From assembly GCA_015179025.1 (NCBI GenBank), contig WHUX01000074.1, positions 1-64,000 on the forward strand: a DNA stretch of 64,000 bases. The letters run 5' to 3'. The translations under genes and the position numbers were made by a program. Of the stretch, positions 1 to 10,300 are shown in pieces. The notes under the pieces were generated by a model, which ran no database searches, had not been told where the DNA came from, and saw nothing but the letters and a program-made list of their open reading frames with translations. Each line of letters opens with the position of its first letter. Position 1 is the first letter of the stretch. Origin of the DNA: Terfezia claveryi (Eukaryota > Ascomycota > Pezizomycetes > Pezizales > Pezizaceae).

Positions 1-780
1 GTTGGCGAACCCCAGAAATGCCTGGACATCCTTGAGATTCACTGGGATTTGCCATTCCTGGACAGTGGTAACCTTAGTAGGGTCTATCCTGATACCCTCC
101 ATAGTGATGATTAACTCTAGATACTTGACCTCTTGTATATAAAACTCATATTTCTTGGGCTTGAGGTACAATCTGGCTTGCTCCAGCTTTTCCAATACCT
201 GCTGGACATGAATCTTGTGTTCTGCTAGGGTATCCGAATAAATCAAGATATTATTGAGGTAAGCCATGTAGAACACATCCAAGAGGTCTCACAGGGTGTC
301 ATTAATAAAGTGTTGGAAAGAGGCTGGGGCGTTGGTTAAGCCGAAGGGCATGACATTGTACTCGAAGTAGCCATAGCGAGTTCGGAAGGCTGTTTTCTAC
401 TCCTCTCCCTCGGCAATCTGTACCAAGTTGTATGCCCCCCTCAAATCCAGTTTGGTGAACCATTTGGCCTTGGAAAGCCTAGCTAATGTCTCCTAAATTA
501 GAGGCAGGAGATACCTGTTCTTGACCGTTATCTCGTTCAGCCCCCAATAATCCACACACAACTGCAGAGAACTATCCGATTTTTTCACAAACAGTACAGG
601 GGCACCCACTGGAGAAGAGCTATGGCGAATGAAGCTCTTATTGAGGTTTTCCTCCAGGTATTTCTTTAGGGCCTCTAGCTCCACCCAGGACATTCTGTAA
701 AGGGGACTATAGGGGGGGGTCTTACCCTCTACCAGCGAAATTGTGTAGTCATATGGTCGGTGGGGCGCTAGCTTCTCTGA
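1..780 (-). pseudogene. Ty3/gypsy reverse transcriptase, N-terminal part (decayed)
   Basis: The clearest open stretch is 493-693. It reads as the classic start of gypsy RT: a Leu-Glu-Glu-Asn-Leu segment, then Ser-Ser-Pro-x-Gly-Ala-Pro-Val-Leu-Phe-Val-Lys-Lys, then Leu-Cys-Val-Asp-Tyr-x-Gly-Leu-Asn followed by Thr-Val-Lys-Asn-Arg-Tyr. Weaker RT similarity continues to the left edge in broken frames, including a Phe-Asn-Val-Met-Pro-Phe-Gly-Leu-type segment around 320-360. A Trp replaces the usual Arg after Asp-Tyr, consistent with decay. The catalytic YxDD would lie near 240-270, but that part is damaged. Confidence 0.8.
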
Positions 781-837
781 GGCTTTTTCTGAGAACAGAT
801 CAATGAACTCGTGATATTCATCTAGGACTATAGCCTT

Positions 838-1700
838 CTACTCCACCTTAGGCCGCATCTTGTTGATTTTTAGGTTCACCTCATATATGGACAGGGCATG
901 AGCCTTCAGCTTGTGTCTTCTAGTGAGGTAAGCAAAAGCCCCTGCCCCGATAAAGCTAACGTTGAGAGACTTTGGGGGACTAGGATAGCCAGGAGAGCCA
1001 GGGGAGCCAGGAGGCACAGGAGGAGCAGGGGGCACAGGAGGGGCAGGGGGTACCGAGGAAACCGGGGGCATGAGGAAGACTGGGGGCACAGGGGAAACCG
1101 AGGGTATAGGGGGAACCAGGGGCACAGGGGAATTTTCATTGAGGTGCGCAGGCAGGTGAACCACCTGGGTCGGGTGAATTATTGGGGTGGGCAAGGCACA
1201 CAATCCAGTAATGATGGCCTTTGGATTCCCGCAGTGCTTTTTGCCATATTGGCTGTTAAACTGTAGGGTATAGGAGCCGAAGCTGACCGATATATCATGC
1301 ATTCTAAGCCAGGGGATTCCAAGGACAATCGGGTATTTAAGCTTTGTCATGAACATTGTAAGGTTTGCTTCAAAGTGATCCCTGACCAGGGCAGGCACGC
1401 ACACAATATCGGTGATATCGCCAAAGAAGATAGGCTAACCATTGATGACATCTAGAACATGAGGAGTTTTGAGCTTTGACGTGGGAATGGAGAATTTACT
1501 GACAAAGGCCTAATTAATGAATGCAATTCCTGAGGCTCCGCAATCTATGAGTGCTGACGTGTTAATTGTTCTATCATTATTGACTTTTAAAAAGATAGAT
1601 ACAATAAAGTGCTCGCTGAACAAGTGAGATTCGTCAACAACAGGAGAAGCGGAACATACAGAAAATACAGACAAAGACAGAGATAAATGGCCTGGGACAG
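838..1700 (-). pseudogene. Ty3/gypsy aspartic protease region with Pro-rich linker
   Basis: The minus strand encodes a retropepsin-like segment. Around 1530-1560 there is Ala-Leu-Ile-Asp-Cys-Gly-Ala-Ser, where D-C-G replaces the usual D-S/T-G. Around 1310-1340 there is the flap-end motif Ile-Val-Leu-Gly-Ile-Pro-Trp-Leu. A long Pro/Val/Ser-rich linker (about 960-1140) leads towards RT; on the plus strand it appears as a purine-rich run of GGGGGCACAGG-like repeats. The 188-residue open stretch at 838-1404 covers most of this. A stop interrupts it upstream, so the copy is not functional. Confidence 0.7.
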
Positions 1701-1799
1701 GTCCCTTGCTAGTGTCAGTAACTAGGCAAGGGACAGGGCTTTTTCCACCTCATTAACCTCCTCGATCTGGGCTTCCTAGATGGCATGAGCAGCTAAGGA

Positions 1800-2949
1800 G
1801 CGGTTTTTTCAGAGAGGACATGCTGCAATAAAGTGATCCCCTTTTCCACAGGCAATACACAACCCTTTGTTGTGGCGACGTTCCCTCTCCTCTTGTATCA
1901 GGTGGGGCCTTCCTGATGATAAATCCATGGGGGTAGTGCCACCAGCCACCAGGGATGGGTGGGCTGGCTTATTGACTATAGCTTGGGTCTGAGGGCTTGG
2001 GTTTTAGAGTCGTAGTTACTATGTTTGGCTCTGAGGGTGCGGTACTCTCGCAGGCCGATAGGTACTGGAGGCGCTGGTCTGGGCTCTCAATCTAGCCAAT
2101 TTTTACTCTATCTTCGATACCTAATTAATGTATTCATCGAGAGTTTTAACATCTGGAGATTGCAGGAAGGCCTTTTTGAGCTCAATATTGAGGCCTTCCT
2201 CGAATTGTTCCCATTTCACCTAGTCGTTCTATTCTACCTCTGCTACCAATCTTGAGAATTCAGCCATATATGCTGAGAGGTCATGTCCTCTCTATTTTAG
2301 TTTTCGGAGAGCACGAGTTGCCATACCTATGGGATCTGGGTCTCCAAAAGTACAGTCAAGAATTGTGAATAAAGTAGCGACGTCCGGGAGGTTGAAGCGG
2401 TCATCGAGTACATAGGGTTGGACCTGGTACAAAGCTATGCCCTCCAGTAGTCCGTATACATAGGCTAATCAGTACTGAACAGTAGGGAACTTTGCAATAT
2501 CCCCATTCAGTTTGATCTTGATGGAATTTTTCCAGGCTTTCAAGCAAGTTCTGTTGCCATAAAACTTCGGTGGGGTAAGGAGATCCTGGGTCTTGGGTAC
2601 TTGAGGTGCTTGGGGTGCTGCTTAGCTTCTAATTGTATTCAGGGCCCTATTCAGAGTCTGGATAGTTCTTTTTTCATTGATTAAGTCGTTCTGGGCATTC
2701 GCGGGATCGGCTTGGCATGAGAGGATGTCTTCGATGAGTATCGTGACCTCGTCATTGGTTCTAATCTATTTTTGTTGGCCTTCATGTATGGCTAATTCCA
2801 GCTATTGGTCTAAGGCATCCGTGGCAAGGTATTTGTTGATAATGGTCTGGTGATAACTGCCAAAGTCGGCCTGGTTTATAGGGATGGGTAGGGCTTACCA
2901 GGCCCGAAATCTGACTGCGAGCACGAGAGTGGTGTCTTGGTTAGACATT
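1800..2949 (-). pseudogene. Ty3/gypsy gag with CCHC zinc knuckle (decayed)
   Basis: Gag reads from an ATG at about 2949 (Met-Ser-Asn-Gln-Asp) towards lower coordinates. Near 1840-1870 it contains a CX2CX4HX4C knuckle (Cys-Ile-Ala-Cys, Gly-Lys-Gly-Asp-His, then Cys after four residues). Between them is a capsid-like stretch with Leu-Lys-Ala-Trp-Lys-Asn and Phe-x-Asp-Pro-Asp-Pro motifs. At least six stops fall in positions where Gln or Arg would be expected (CAG to TAG, CGA to TGA). The plus-strand open stretch at 2025-2255 is only an antisense shadow of this gag. Confidence 0.7.
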
Positions 2950-2983
2950 GAGTGTACTGGTTGATCAGAGTGATCCAACATAG

Positions 2984-3396
2984 TGTAACGACGGCTCTGG
3001 GGACAAGGCGACCAAGGGGTACGCTGAGGCAAGGGCAAGGCTAGGGTAACACACACATAGGAACGCTACATGTGTGACTTAGGGCAAAAGGATAGAACGA
3101 GGGCAAGGGCGAGGGTGAGAGAGGTACACAGGAGTAGTAGGAGGCAGCAGGGCTGCAGAGACAAGGCAAGGCAAGGCAAGGATAGAAGGTTTGCGGGGTG
3201 GGCAGCAGGGCTGCAGAGTCGAGGCGAGACTAGTGTGCACACTGAGGCGAGTTTTCCCCTCACTGACTTGCTAAGACTCGCGCCGACGGCCGAGTTTTGC
3301 CCAACCCTCAAACTCGGCGAGTCGGCTACATGATTCTCTGGAATACTCGGGCCAGCGCTGAGTAGCCAACGAGTACTCACCAAGCCTTTTTGTTAT
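2984..3396 (-). repeat. 5' LTR of the left gypsy element
   Basis: The plus strand begins TGTAACGACGGC immediately before the gag leader and ends near 3396 at TTTTTGTTATG. The inner 18-bp stretch at about 3378-3396 is the near reverse complement of 18337-18355, which places a second, oppositely oriented copy of this LTR start at 18.34 kb. The LTR contains several AAGGCAAGGC-type direct repeats around 3160-3200. The exact outer boundary is uncertain because the terminal TG appears mutated in both copies. Confidence 0.55.
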
Positions 3397-3409
3397 GGGG
3401 AATATGCTG

Positions 3410-3747
3410 GAAGCCTACCTTCGCCACCTATATATACATGGAATTCGTGGGAATTCGTGTATTCACACCTTATATATATACATAGAAATCATACATTCGC
3501 GGCTTATATATATACATGCAGGTCTTGCATTCGTGGCTTATATATATGCATGGAAATCATGCATTCGCGGCTTATATATATACATGGATTAGATATATAC
3601 TAGCCACGAATTCACGAACTCCATGTATATATATAAGCCGTGAATGCATGATTTCCATGTATATAGATAAGCCGCGAATGCATGATTTCCATGTATATGT
3701 ATAAACCACGAACGTATAATTTCCATGTATATATATAAGCCACGAAT
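3410..3747. repeat. Inverted array of ~34-bp AT-rich units (left portion)
   Basis: Units of about 34 bp run in one orientation from 3410 to about 3590 (TATATATATACATGG followed by AAATCATGCATTCGCGG). They then switch to the opposite orientation from about 3605 (CCATGTATATATATAAGCC). The array is therefore palindromic, with its centre near 3590-3605. It is interrupted at 3747/3748 by the chromovirus and resumes at 18143. Short open stretches here are only translations of the repeat. Confidence 0.85.
3743..3747. repeat. Target-site duplication of the chromovirus, left copy (CGAAT)
   Basis: CGAAT directly precedes the left LTR and is repeated directly after the right LTR at 18143-18147. This is the 5-bp duplication expected from Ty3/gypsy integration. 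Confidence 0.93.
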
Positions 3748-4425
3748 TGTAATGAATAGTACTAGACAGTATTCATTCGGTACCGTTTATACAATCTATA
3801 TCCGTAGGCACAGATGTTTGTGTATTTCGGTTCTGCTGAGGTAAGACCTCAGAAGGGTAGGGAGATTACTATATGGGACGTTCCCGAAGGGAACAGTAAT
3901 TAACTGGTGTAATCTATCTTATATGATTTGTGCTATCTAAGCTATATGATCTTGATCTGATCAGAATATAGGCTTGCTTGCTCTGAAGGCTTGCTTGGTT
4001 TCTTTCTTTTTTTTTTGGATTCCAGAGGGAATCCAGCGGCCTATTTATACTCCTCTGAGATCTGATGACTAAGGAAATAAATACAATAAAGGGTGGCACA
4101 CCAGAAGGTGGTGCGCTGTACAAAAGGGGTCATGTGGCCATAGTAATGAGTCACATGCCATAAACGATGGTCATGTGGCCATAGTAATGAGTCACACGCC
4201 TTAAACAGAGGTCACGCGGCCATAATGAGGGTGTCTTCATATGGCAAGTGCCATGGAACTTCCCATGGCAGATTCCGTGTGCTATGGACGCTTATAAAAC
4301 AGTATGGGGTAGTAGAAGGCTAGTCCTTCAACCGAGAGGCTTAGTTACATAACATAGTAGTAATATAGGAAATACAAAAGTATATAATCAATTATATAAG
4401 CAATGAAATAACGTTCTCCATTACA
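3748..4425 (-). repeat. 3' LTR of chromovirus
   Basis: This 678-bp LTR starts TGTAATGAAT and ends CTCCATTACA. It matches 17469-18142 along its length, with about a dozen substitutions (mostly A/G and C/T), a T-tract length change near 4010 and two 1-2 base indels. On the element's sense strand it is the downstream LTR. Confidence 0.93.
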
Positions 4426-4440
4426 CTTCCCCACATAGAA
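4426..4440 (-). promoter_or_regulatory. Polypurine tract of chromovirus
   Basis: Directly inside the 3' LTR the minus strand reads TATGTGGGGAAG, a short purine-rich stretch in the position where plus-strand DNA synthesis is primed in LTR retrotransposons. Confidence 0.6.
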
Positions 4441-4453
4441 GGATTTCCTATCC

Positions 4454-6814
4454 TTACTTCCTTCGCTCTGCCATATTGGTTTCCATACGTCCTAAGATTT
4501 GATACATTGTTAATACATTAGCATTAACGTGAATATCCTTAGTATTTCCTTGATTCATGATTCTATCTCGTTCTTGTTGGATGAGAGCTCGGGTCTCATC
4601 TCTGGTTCGTGGTCCTTGTTTTCCTTTAGTCCTTCGACATCTCTTGAATGTATCTTCCATGCTTCCAGTCGTCCAGAAGTCTTGAAGAATTTCGGTGGTA
4701 ATATCCTTGGCATTTACCCAGGAATCATATTTAGGAGTGTATCCTAGCCATCTGACCTTATATTGTCTTTCTCCAGTTCGAGGAGCTGTTCTGAATTCTA
4801 ATACCTTTTCAACTTCATAACGATCTTCTTGAATTGGTCCTGGTTCCTGAGATTGTCTGTGAGGGAACTGGGTGGGATCGTTTTTGTAGTATGGTTTGAG
4901 TTTGCTAATATGAAAAGTATTATATATGAGGTGGAGGTCAGGTTGACTGGATAGGTCTAAGCTATAGTTATTGCGTTTCCAATTACTAGAAATAATGGGA
5001 AATGGGCCTAGCCATTTTGGTTTGAGTTTAGGTGAGACATTCGATAGGTTGATATTTTCTGAGGAAAGCATAACTTGTTGTCCGACTGAAAATTTGGCTG
5101 TATTGGGTAGTCGTTTGTTTGCTTGAGATGCTTGAGTCTTCTTGGCGTCATATAGATTTTTAGACGTTACCTCATGACGTTCGTTTGCTGGTACATATGC
5201 ATTAATGGGGTATGGAAGTATCGATACGCCAAGATGTGCATTAAATCCAAATAGTGTGGAAAAGGGACTATTCTGTCTAGCGGCGTTATACCTAGAGTTA
5301 ATTTTCAACTGTATCTCTGGTAGTTTCTGTAGCTAATCAAATCCTTCAATTTTACAGGCTCTTGCTACTTGTAGAATTTCTTTGTTCACAATTTCCGATT
5401 GTCTGTCTGCACGTGGATGATATGTGGTGGATGGTTCCAACTTGATTCCTTTATTCCTAGCCCAATCTTGAAAGTGCGTTGATATAAAAAGAGTGTTGCG
5501 GTCAAAAACAATACACAAAGGGTATCCCATAGTTGGGACTACATGAGTATCAAAGGTAGCAGTATATTGTTCTGCTGTGAAATTATCTGAGATAGAAACA
5601 AGAAACTTGAATCCTGATTGTCTACCAACAATCGTCCAAAGTCGTGAAATACAAACTACATGATCTTCTTCAACAGGAATATTCGGGTACAAAATTGAAC
5701 ACTTAGTAAACACAGGTGCTACTTTAAGAAAATCCATCGATATGTCAGTCCATGGCCTGCTTGGTACATGTAATGGGGTTACGAGTCCAAGTGGCGCCTT
5801 GTTGGAATACTTTGTCCGTTGACAAGTATCACAACTTCTGATATAGTCCTTAGTTGGTTCTGCAAAGGACTGGCAATCATATCGGTCAGTAAGATATTTC
5901 ATCGTTTTTTCAATGCCACCATGAGCGGTTGCTTCATGTGCGTCTTTAATAACCAATTCGAGATAGTTCTTACCTTCGATGTTAAAGGTAGAGGGCAAGA
6001 CTAGTCTCCATTGTCCTTGTCGGTTCTTGACATTAAAAAATCCATCTTTTCTTCTATGATCCTTACGATTCACAAAGGTATCATAATAGTTCTTCCAGAT
6101 AGGACATACTCTCATGCATGATTGATATGCGGCTTTTATACCTGTTCCTTGGTCAAGCCAGTGTGTGATGAAGTAGTCCTTGTCGTCTTCCCATCCGTTG
6201 CTGATGTGCTTCTCTTCAATGAGCTTGTTGAGGGTGGGTTCGATCCTTGTGTTGAAGTCATTGATGGTGGGTTTCTTCTCCTTGCATGTAGAAGCATTAT
6301 GTCCTGAGAACTTACAGAAATCACAACGCTGTCTGGAGGTCTTGGTGTCTTGAATGAAAGAGGGTAGATCTTCGTCACTGGCTACTCGTTTTTTAGAACG
6401 AGTGGTGACGGCGGCAGTGTTGATTGGAATTGCGTTACTGCTGCTAGCAGTTGCAGCTGGTTGTTGAGGTGCATTCCATGGTTGTTGTGGGGCAACAGGA
6501 GTATTCACGATCTCCTGTTCCATTTGTCGGTTGGTCATCTGTTCGGTAGGGTTACTGAACTGAATGCTGGGTTGGAGAGTGGGTTGTGTCGGCTTGTTGG
6601 CAATCCATCTTTTTGCCCATTCTCCGATTTCCTGGATAGCTTCTTCACGGCTGAGAGCTGGTGGAGGTGGATAAGCTGGCGTTTGTTGTACTGGTGCTAG
6701 TTCCTTTTGAGGCTCATTTGCGGATAAGATATGCGCAATACGAGTTGTAAGGAATTCCTTCTCCTTCTTAAGAACTGAGGCTGTCAGGTCACAGTTCAAA
6801 CTGCCATGTCTGTG
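4454..6814 (-). pseudogene. Chromovirus pol, C-terminal half: insert region, integrase, chromodomain
   Basis: This continues the frame of 12967-12254 across the copia insertion. In order it holds: the end of the Cys/His-rich insert, with a CX2CX4HX4C knuckle (Cys-Asp-Phe-Cys..His..Cys, about 6280-6330); the integrase HHCC zinc domain (about 5960-5810, Ser-Cys-Asp-Thr-Cys-Gln); and the integrase core with its acidic residues in Met-Asp-Phe-Leu (near 5740), Val-Phe-Asp-Arg-Asn (near 5500) and Gln-Ser-Glu-Ile-Val-Asn (near 5395). A TAG at 5333-5335 replaces an expected Trp codon. The frame then resumes with the integrase C-terminus and a chromodomain (about 4840-4690, Tyr-Lys-Val-Arg-Trp-Leu-Gly-Tyr). 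The single stop makes it formally a pseudogene. Confidence 0.9.
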
Positions 6815-6819
6815 GTGGT
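6815..6819. repeat. Target-site duplication of the copia element, left copy (GTGGT)
   Basis: GTGGT precedes the left copia LTR and recurs at 12254-12258 just after the right LTR. Removing the element and one copy restores a continuous chromovirus reading frame (Cys-Ala-Ile-Cys-Asn-His joined to Arg-His-Gly-Ser), which confirms the boundaries. Confidence 0.95.
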
Positions 6820-7345
6820 TATTAAAGTGGATAGATTATAGTAACGGTACAGCGTAAAGGTAGCGTAGTGACCAGCGGAGAATTTACTGAGCAAGCTAGA
6901 GTCACAGGAGTGCGAGGACGATGTGGTTGAGGACGAGTGCAGTGGGAATTCAGTGTGCGTGATTGATTAAACTATCTAGAGAGCGAGTGGACAACGGTCT
7001 TAAGTACATGAATATGGAGAGGAAACGAACCATATGACAACCTAACTTGAAGAGGAATAAACGTAGAGAAATCCATAAGTAGAAAGGTTGTATGCATGTA
7101 ATATTCAAATAAGACAGTGTGGGAAATAACGAGCATGGATATATAAACATGTGAGTATAACCGTACAGTAACTAGGCAGAGTAAGCTGCAGGTGAAACAT
7201 GGTATAGTACTCGTAATAGAAAATTAGATAGATAATAATAGAAAGGATATCGTAATAGAGAAACATATAACGATATAAGTTAATATAGATGCCAAAATAG
7301 GAAGTAATAACGACATAGGAAGGGCACAGAATGTATGCCGCAACA
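6820..7345 (-). repeat. 3' LTR of copia element
   Basis: This 526-bp LTR starts TATTAAAGTGG and ends GCCGCAACA on the plus strand; the sense strand is TGTTGCGG..CTTTAATA. It is identical to 11728-12253 apart from one visible base. Two short open stretches shared by both LTRs are incidental. Confidence 0.95.
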
Positions 7346-7359
7346 CTCTCTCTCATTCT
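7346..7359 (-). promoter_or_regulatory. Polypurine tract of copia element
   Basis: The minus strand reads AGAATGAGAGAGAG immediately before the 3' LTR. It overlaps the stop codon of the gag-pol frame (TGA at 7353-7355), so the coding end and the priming site share bases. Confidence 0.8.
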
Positions 7360-10300
7360 GTAAGCCCGAGACTATTAGTATGATAGTGGTGGAGTACAGG
7401 AAGAAGACCTTTAGTCATAAGGTCAGCGTGGTTTTCATCGGTAGTAACATGACTGAGGGTAAATGTCTTGAGGATGAGTTGTTCTCTTGTGAAATGATAT
7501 GCAACGTCGATGTGCTTCGTTCGAGGATTGTTGACGAGGGTTTCTGCAACGTTGATGGAGGTAGTGCTATCTACGTGAAGATGGACAGGTATAGAGTGTC
7601 CAAGTTGAGAGAAGGCATGTATATACCAGAGTGCCTGACGAGCAGTTGTTGAGAGTGCCATATACTCGGATTCAGTGGTGGAGGCAGAAACAGAGTTCTG
7701 CTTCTTTGATAACCAAGATATAGCACAACCGTTTAGTAGAAAGACATAACCAGTAACAGACCGACGGGTATCGCGACAAGCAGCATAATCAGCATCAGAA
7801 TAACCAACAAGTGACAAAGAAGACGAAGAAGGAGAACGTTCATAAGTAAGAGAAAGATTATGAGATCCAACAAGATAACGGAAAACCCTTTTAACAGCTG
7901 TATGATGAACCTTTAGAGGATGAGAAGAAAAGCGTGAAAGAAAGGAAACAGAAAAGGCAAGATCAGGACGAGTACAAGTAACAAGATACATAAGTGAACC
8001 AATCATCTGTTGGTATAAGGTACGTTCATGAGGAGGTTCTGAACCGTCAGCCTTAACCAGTTGTACTTTGGGGTCGATGGGAGTGAGAACTGATCCACAG
8101 TTGTTAAGTCCAAAGCGTTCAAGGATATTGGTGATGTATTGTCGTTGGGAGAGTTGAAGTCCTTTGTCTGTAGGGATAATTTCGATGCCGAGGATGTATT
8201 TGAGACCACCTTTGATGGTAACAGTAAAGTAGGACTTAAGATGATCAATAACAATCTTAATCTGAGGAGATTTGCCTACTGCGGTAATGTCATCAACATA
8301 AACAACAAGTATTACCTTGAGTTCCATGTTAATAAATACACAGGGGTCGAAGGGGAGAGAGATGAAGCCGAGTTCAGCAAGTGCAGAGGAGAGACGTTCA
8401 AACCACTGTAGAGGTGCTTGCTTTAATCCGTACAAGGCTTTGTGAAGTCGAAGAATCTTGCCATCTAGACCAATACCAGGAGGAGGTAACATCCAGATTT
8501 CTTCGATTAGATCACCATTCAGGAAAGCTGACTTGATATCAAGTTGATCCATGTCCAAAGAGAAGTGAATTGCGAGGGCAATGATGAGTCGTAAGGAGTC
8601 GTACCGTGTCACTGGTGCGAATGTTTCATCATAATCAAGGCCTTCTTGTTGAGAATAGCCCTTTGCAACAATTCTTGCTTTGTAACGTTCAACAGATCCA
8701 TCTGCATTGTGCTTTACCTTAAATACCCACCTAGAACCAACAGGTTGTCGACCTGAGGGTAACTCTGACATATCATGGACCGTCCATGTCTGAGCATCGA
8801 TTATTGACTGGTGTTCCTCAAGCATAGCTCGTTGCCATGTATCAGCATCAAGGGAGGCCATAGCTTCTTTATAGCTATTAGGTTCTGCCACAAGTCTAGC
8901 CCAGCCAGAGTCAGTATAACGATCGGGTTGTTTCCGAGTTCGTTGAGGGTATGACTTGTAGTCCAGCTTAGGAGTTTCTGGAGGTTCGGCAAACTCTTTT
9001 GAGCGACTTGACTTAGGTGCAGCAGGTGTAGAGGCTCTTGTGCGTCGAGGGGGAGTTGAGGGACCAGCAATAGGAGGATCGATAGCTCTCTCTGACTCAA
9101 AATCCTCATCAGAGTGCTGTTCGTACTCTTGTAGATTTGATGGAGGAGGAGGGAGAGGTATAGACGGAGTTGTAGTGGTGTCAGGAGTGGTAGTGGTAGG
9201 TGTTGGAGTAGAAGGTCTGAGCGGTACAGGTGGTGTTGATGGAGTTTCAGCTGTAGTCGGAGGTAGAGGAGGAAAGTGTACATCGACAGAGGTATAAGAT
9301 GATGACGGTTCAAACTTAACTTGACGATAGGTATCTACCTTTCGTTGAGATGGGATATAGATACGAAACATATGACCTGATTCCGTATAACCAACAAGAT
9401 GTCCTTCAAGTGCTCTGGCTTCAAGTTTTGAGCCAGCAGGTCGTTTTTCTTCAGGAATGTGAACATAGCACTTGGAGTAGAAAGGACGAAGGTGTGAGAG
9501 AGTTGGTTTGATGTTGAAGAGTGCTTCAAATGGGGTTTTTCCATTTAGTGCAGAGTGAGGCAATCTGTTTTTGATATAGGCAGCCCAATTAAAGGCTTCA
9601 GCCCAGAGGTAAGGGGGTGCATCGTCGAGAGAAGGTCGAACCATACTAGTTAAAGTTTGGTTATAGCGTTCTGCAACGCCATTAGATTGATGGGAATAGG
9701 CGGCGGTAGTCTGGTGCTTTATTCCTCGTTCTTCGAAAAAGGCTTCCAATTCCTTGTTGACATACTCACCTCCTTGGTCAGTTCTGAACGAGCGAGGATA
9801 TCGTTCAGTTGTTGTGTTAACCTTTTCACAATACGCTTTGATAAAGCGAGCAGCATCACTCTTTTTATAGAGGAAGTTCACTTCAGAGTAGCGAGTTGTA
9901 TCTTCAATAAAGGTTAGTAGATACTTGCGTTTCCCAAGAGATTCAACCTTGAAGGGACCCATGAGATCAGAATGGACGAGATCAAAGGGTTTTGTTCCTT
10001 TTGGTTTGTCGACGGATGTAGGCACTGACTGCTTGGAGTTGTATTTGGCACATGTATCACAGAAGTGGGAGGTTGGACGTTTGGGAAGGAGGTTGCCATC
10101 TTCGTAGATTTCACTGGCGTTTGACCAGAACCGTGTTGAAGAGTGACCAAGGGCACGATGCCAATAGTCTGTGGCAGCCATGTAAATCATTCCATGACGA
10201 ACAATAGGATATACTTGGTAGGATCCGTGATCAAGTGAAGCAGAAATAACAACCGAATCATCAATTTTCCTCTGTATCTGTAAAATACCATCTTCACCCA

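Larger units (their letters stand above)
1..3396 (-). mobile_element. Degenerate Ty3/gypsy retrotransposon, 5' LTR through RT, cut by window edge
   Basis: Read on the minus strand the order is LTR (about 3396-2984), gag (from an ATG at about 2949), a CCHC knuckle, protease and the start of reverse transcriptase, which runs off base 1. RNase H and integrase would lie outside the window. The frame is broken by many stops, most of which look like Gln codons turned into TAG/TAA (C to T in a CA context), so the copy is dead. The LTR sense strand ends GTTACA; the expected TGTAAC start appears mutated. The element lies head to head with a second gypsy relic at 18.3-19.8 kb. Confidence 0.85.

Noticed and set aside
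898..1266. Arg/Gly-rich 122-codon plus-strand frame
   Set aside because: Antisense of the proline-rich linker of the gypsy relic.
3395..3740. CRISPR-like array of regular repeats
   Set aside because: Units are contiguous, AT-rich and inverted half way, with no unique spacers; eukaryotic context.
9040..9297. Plus-strand Gly/Val-rich open frame
   Set aside because: Antisense shadow of the Pro/Thr-rich linker in the intact copia polyprotein.
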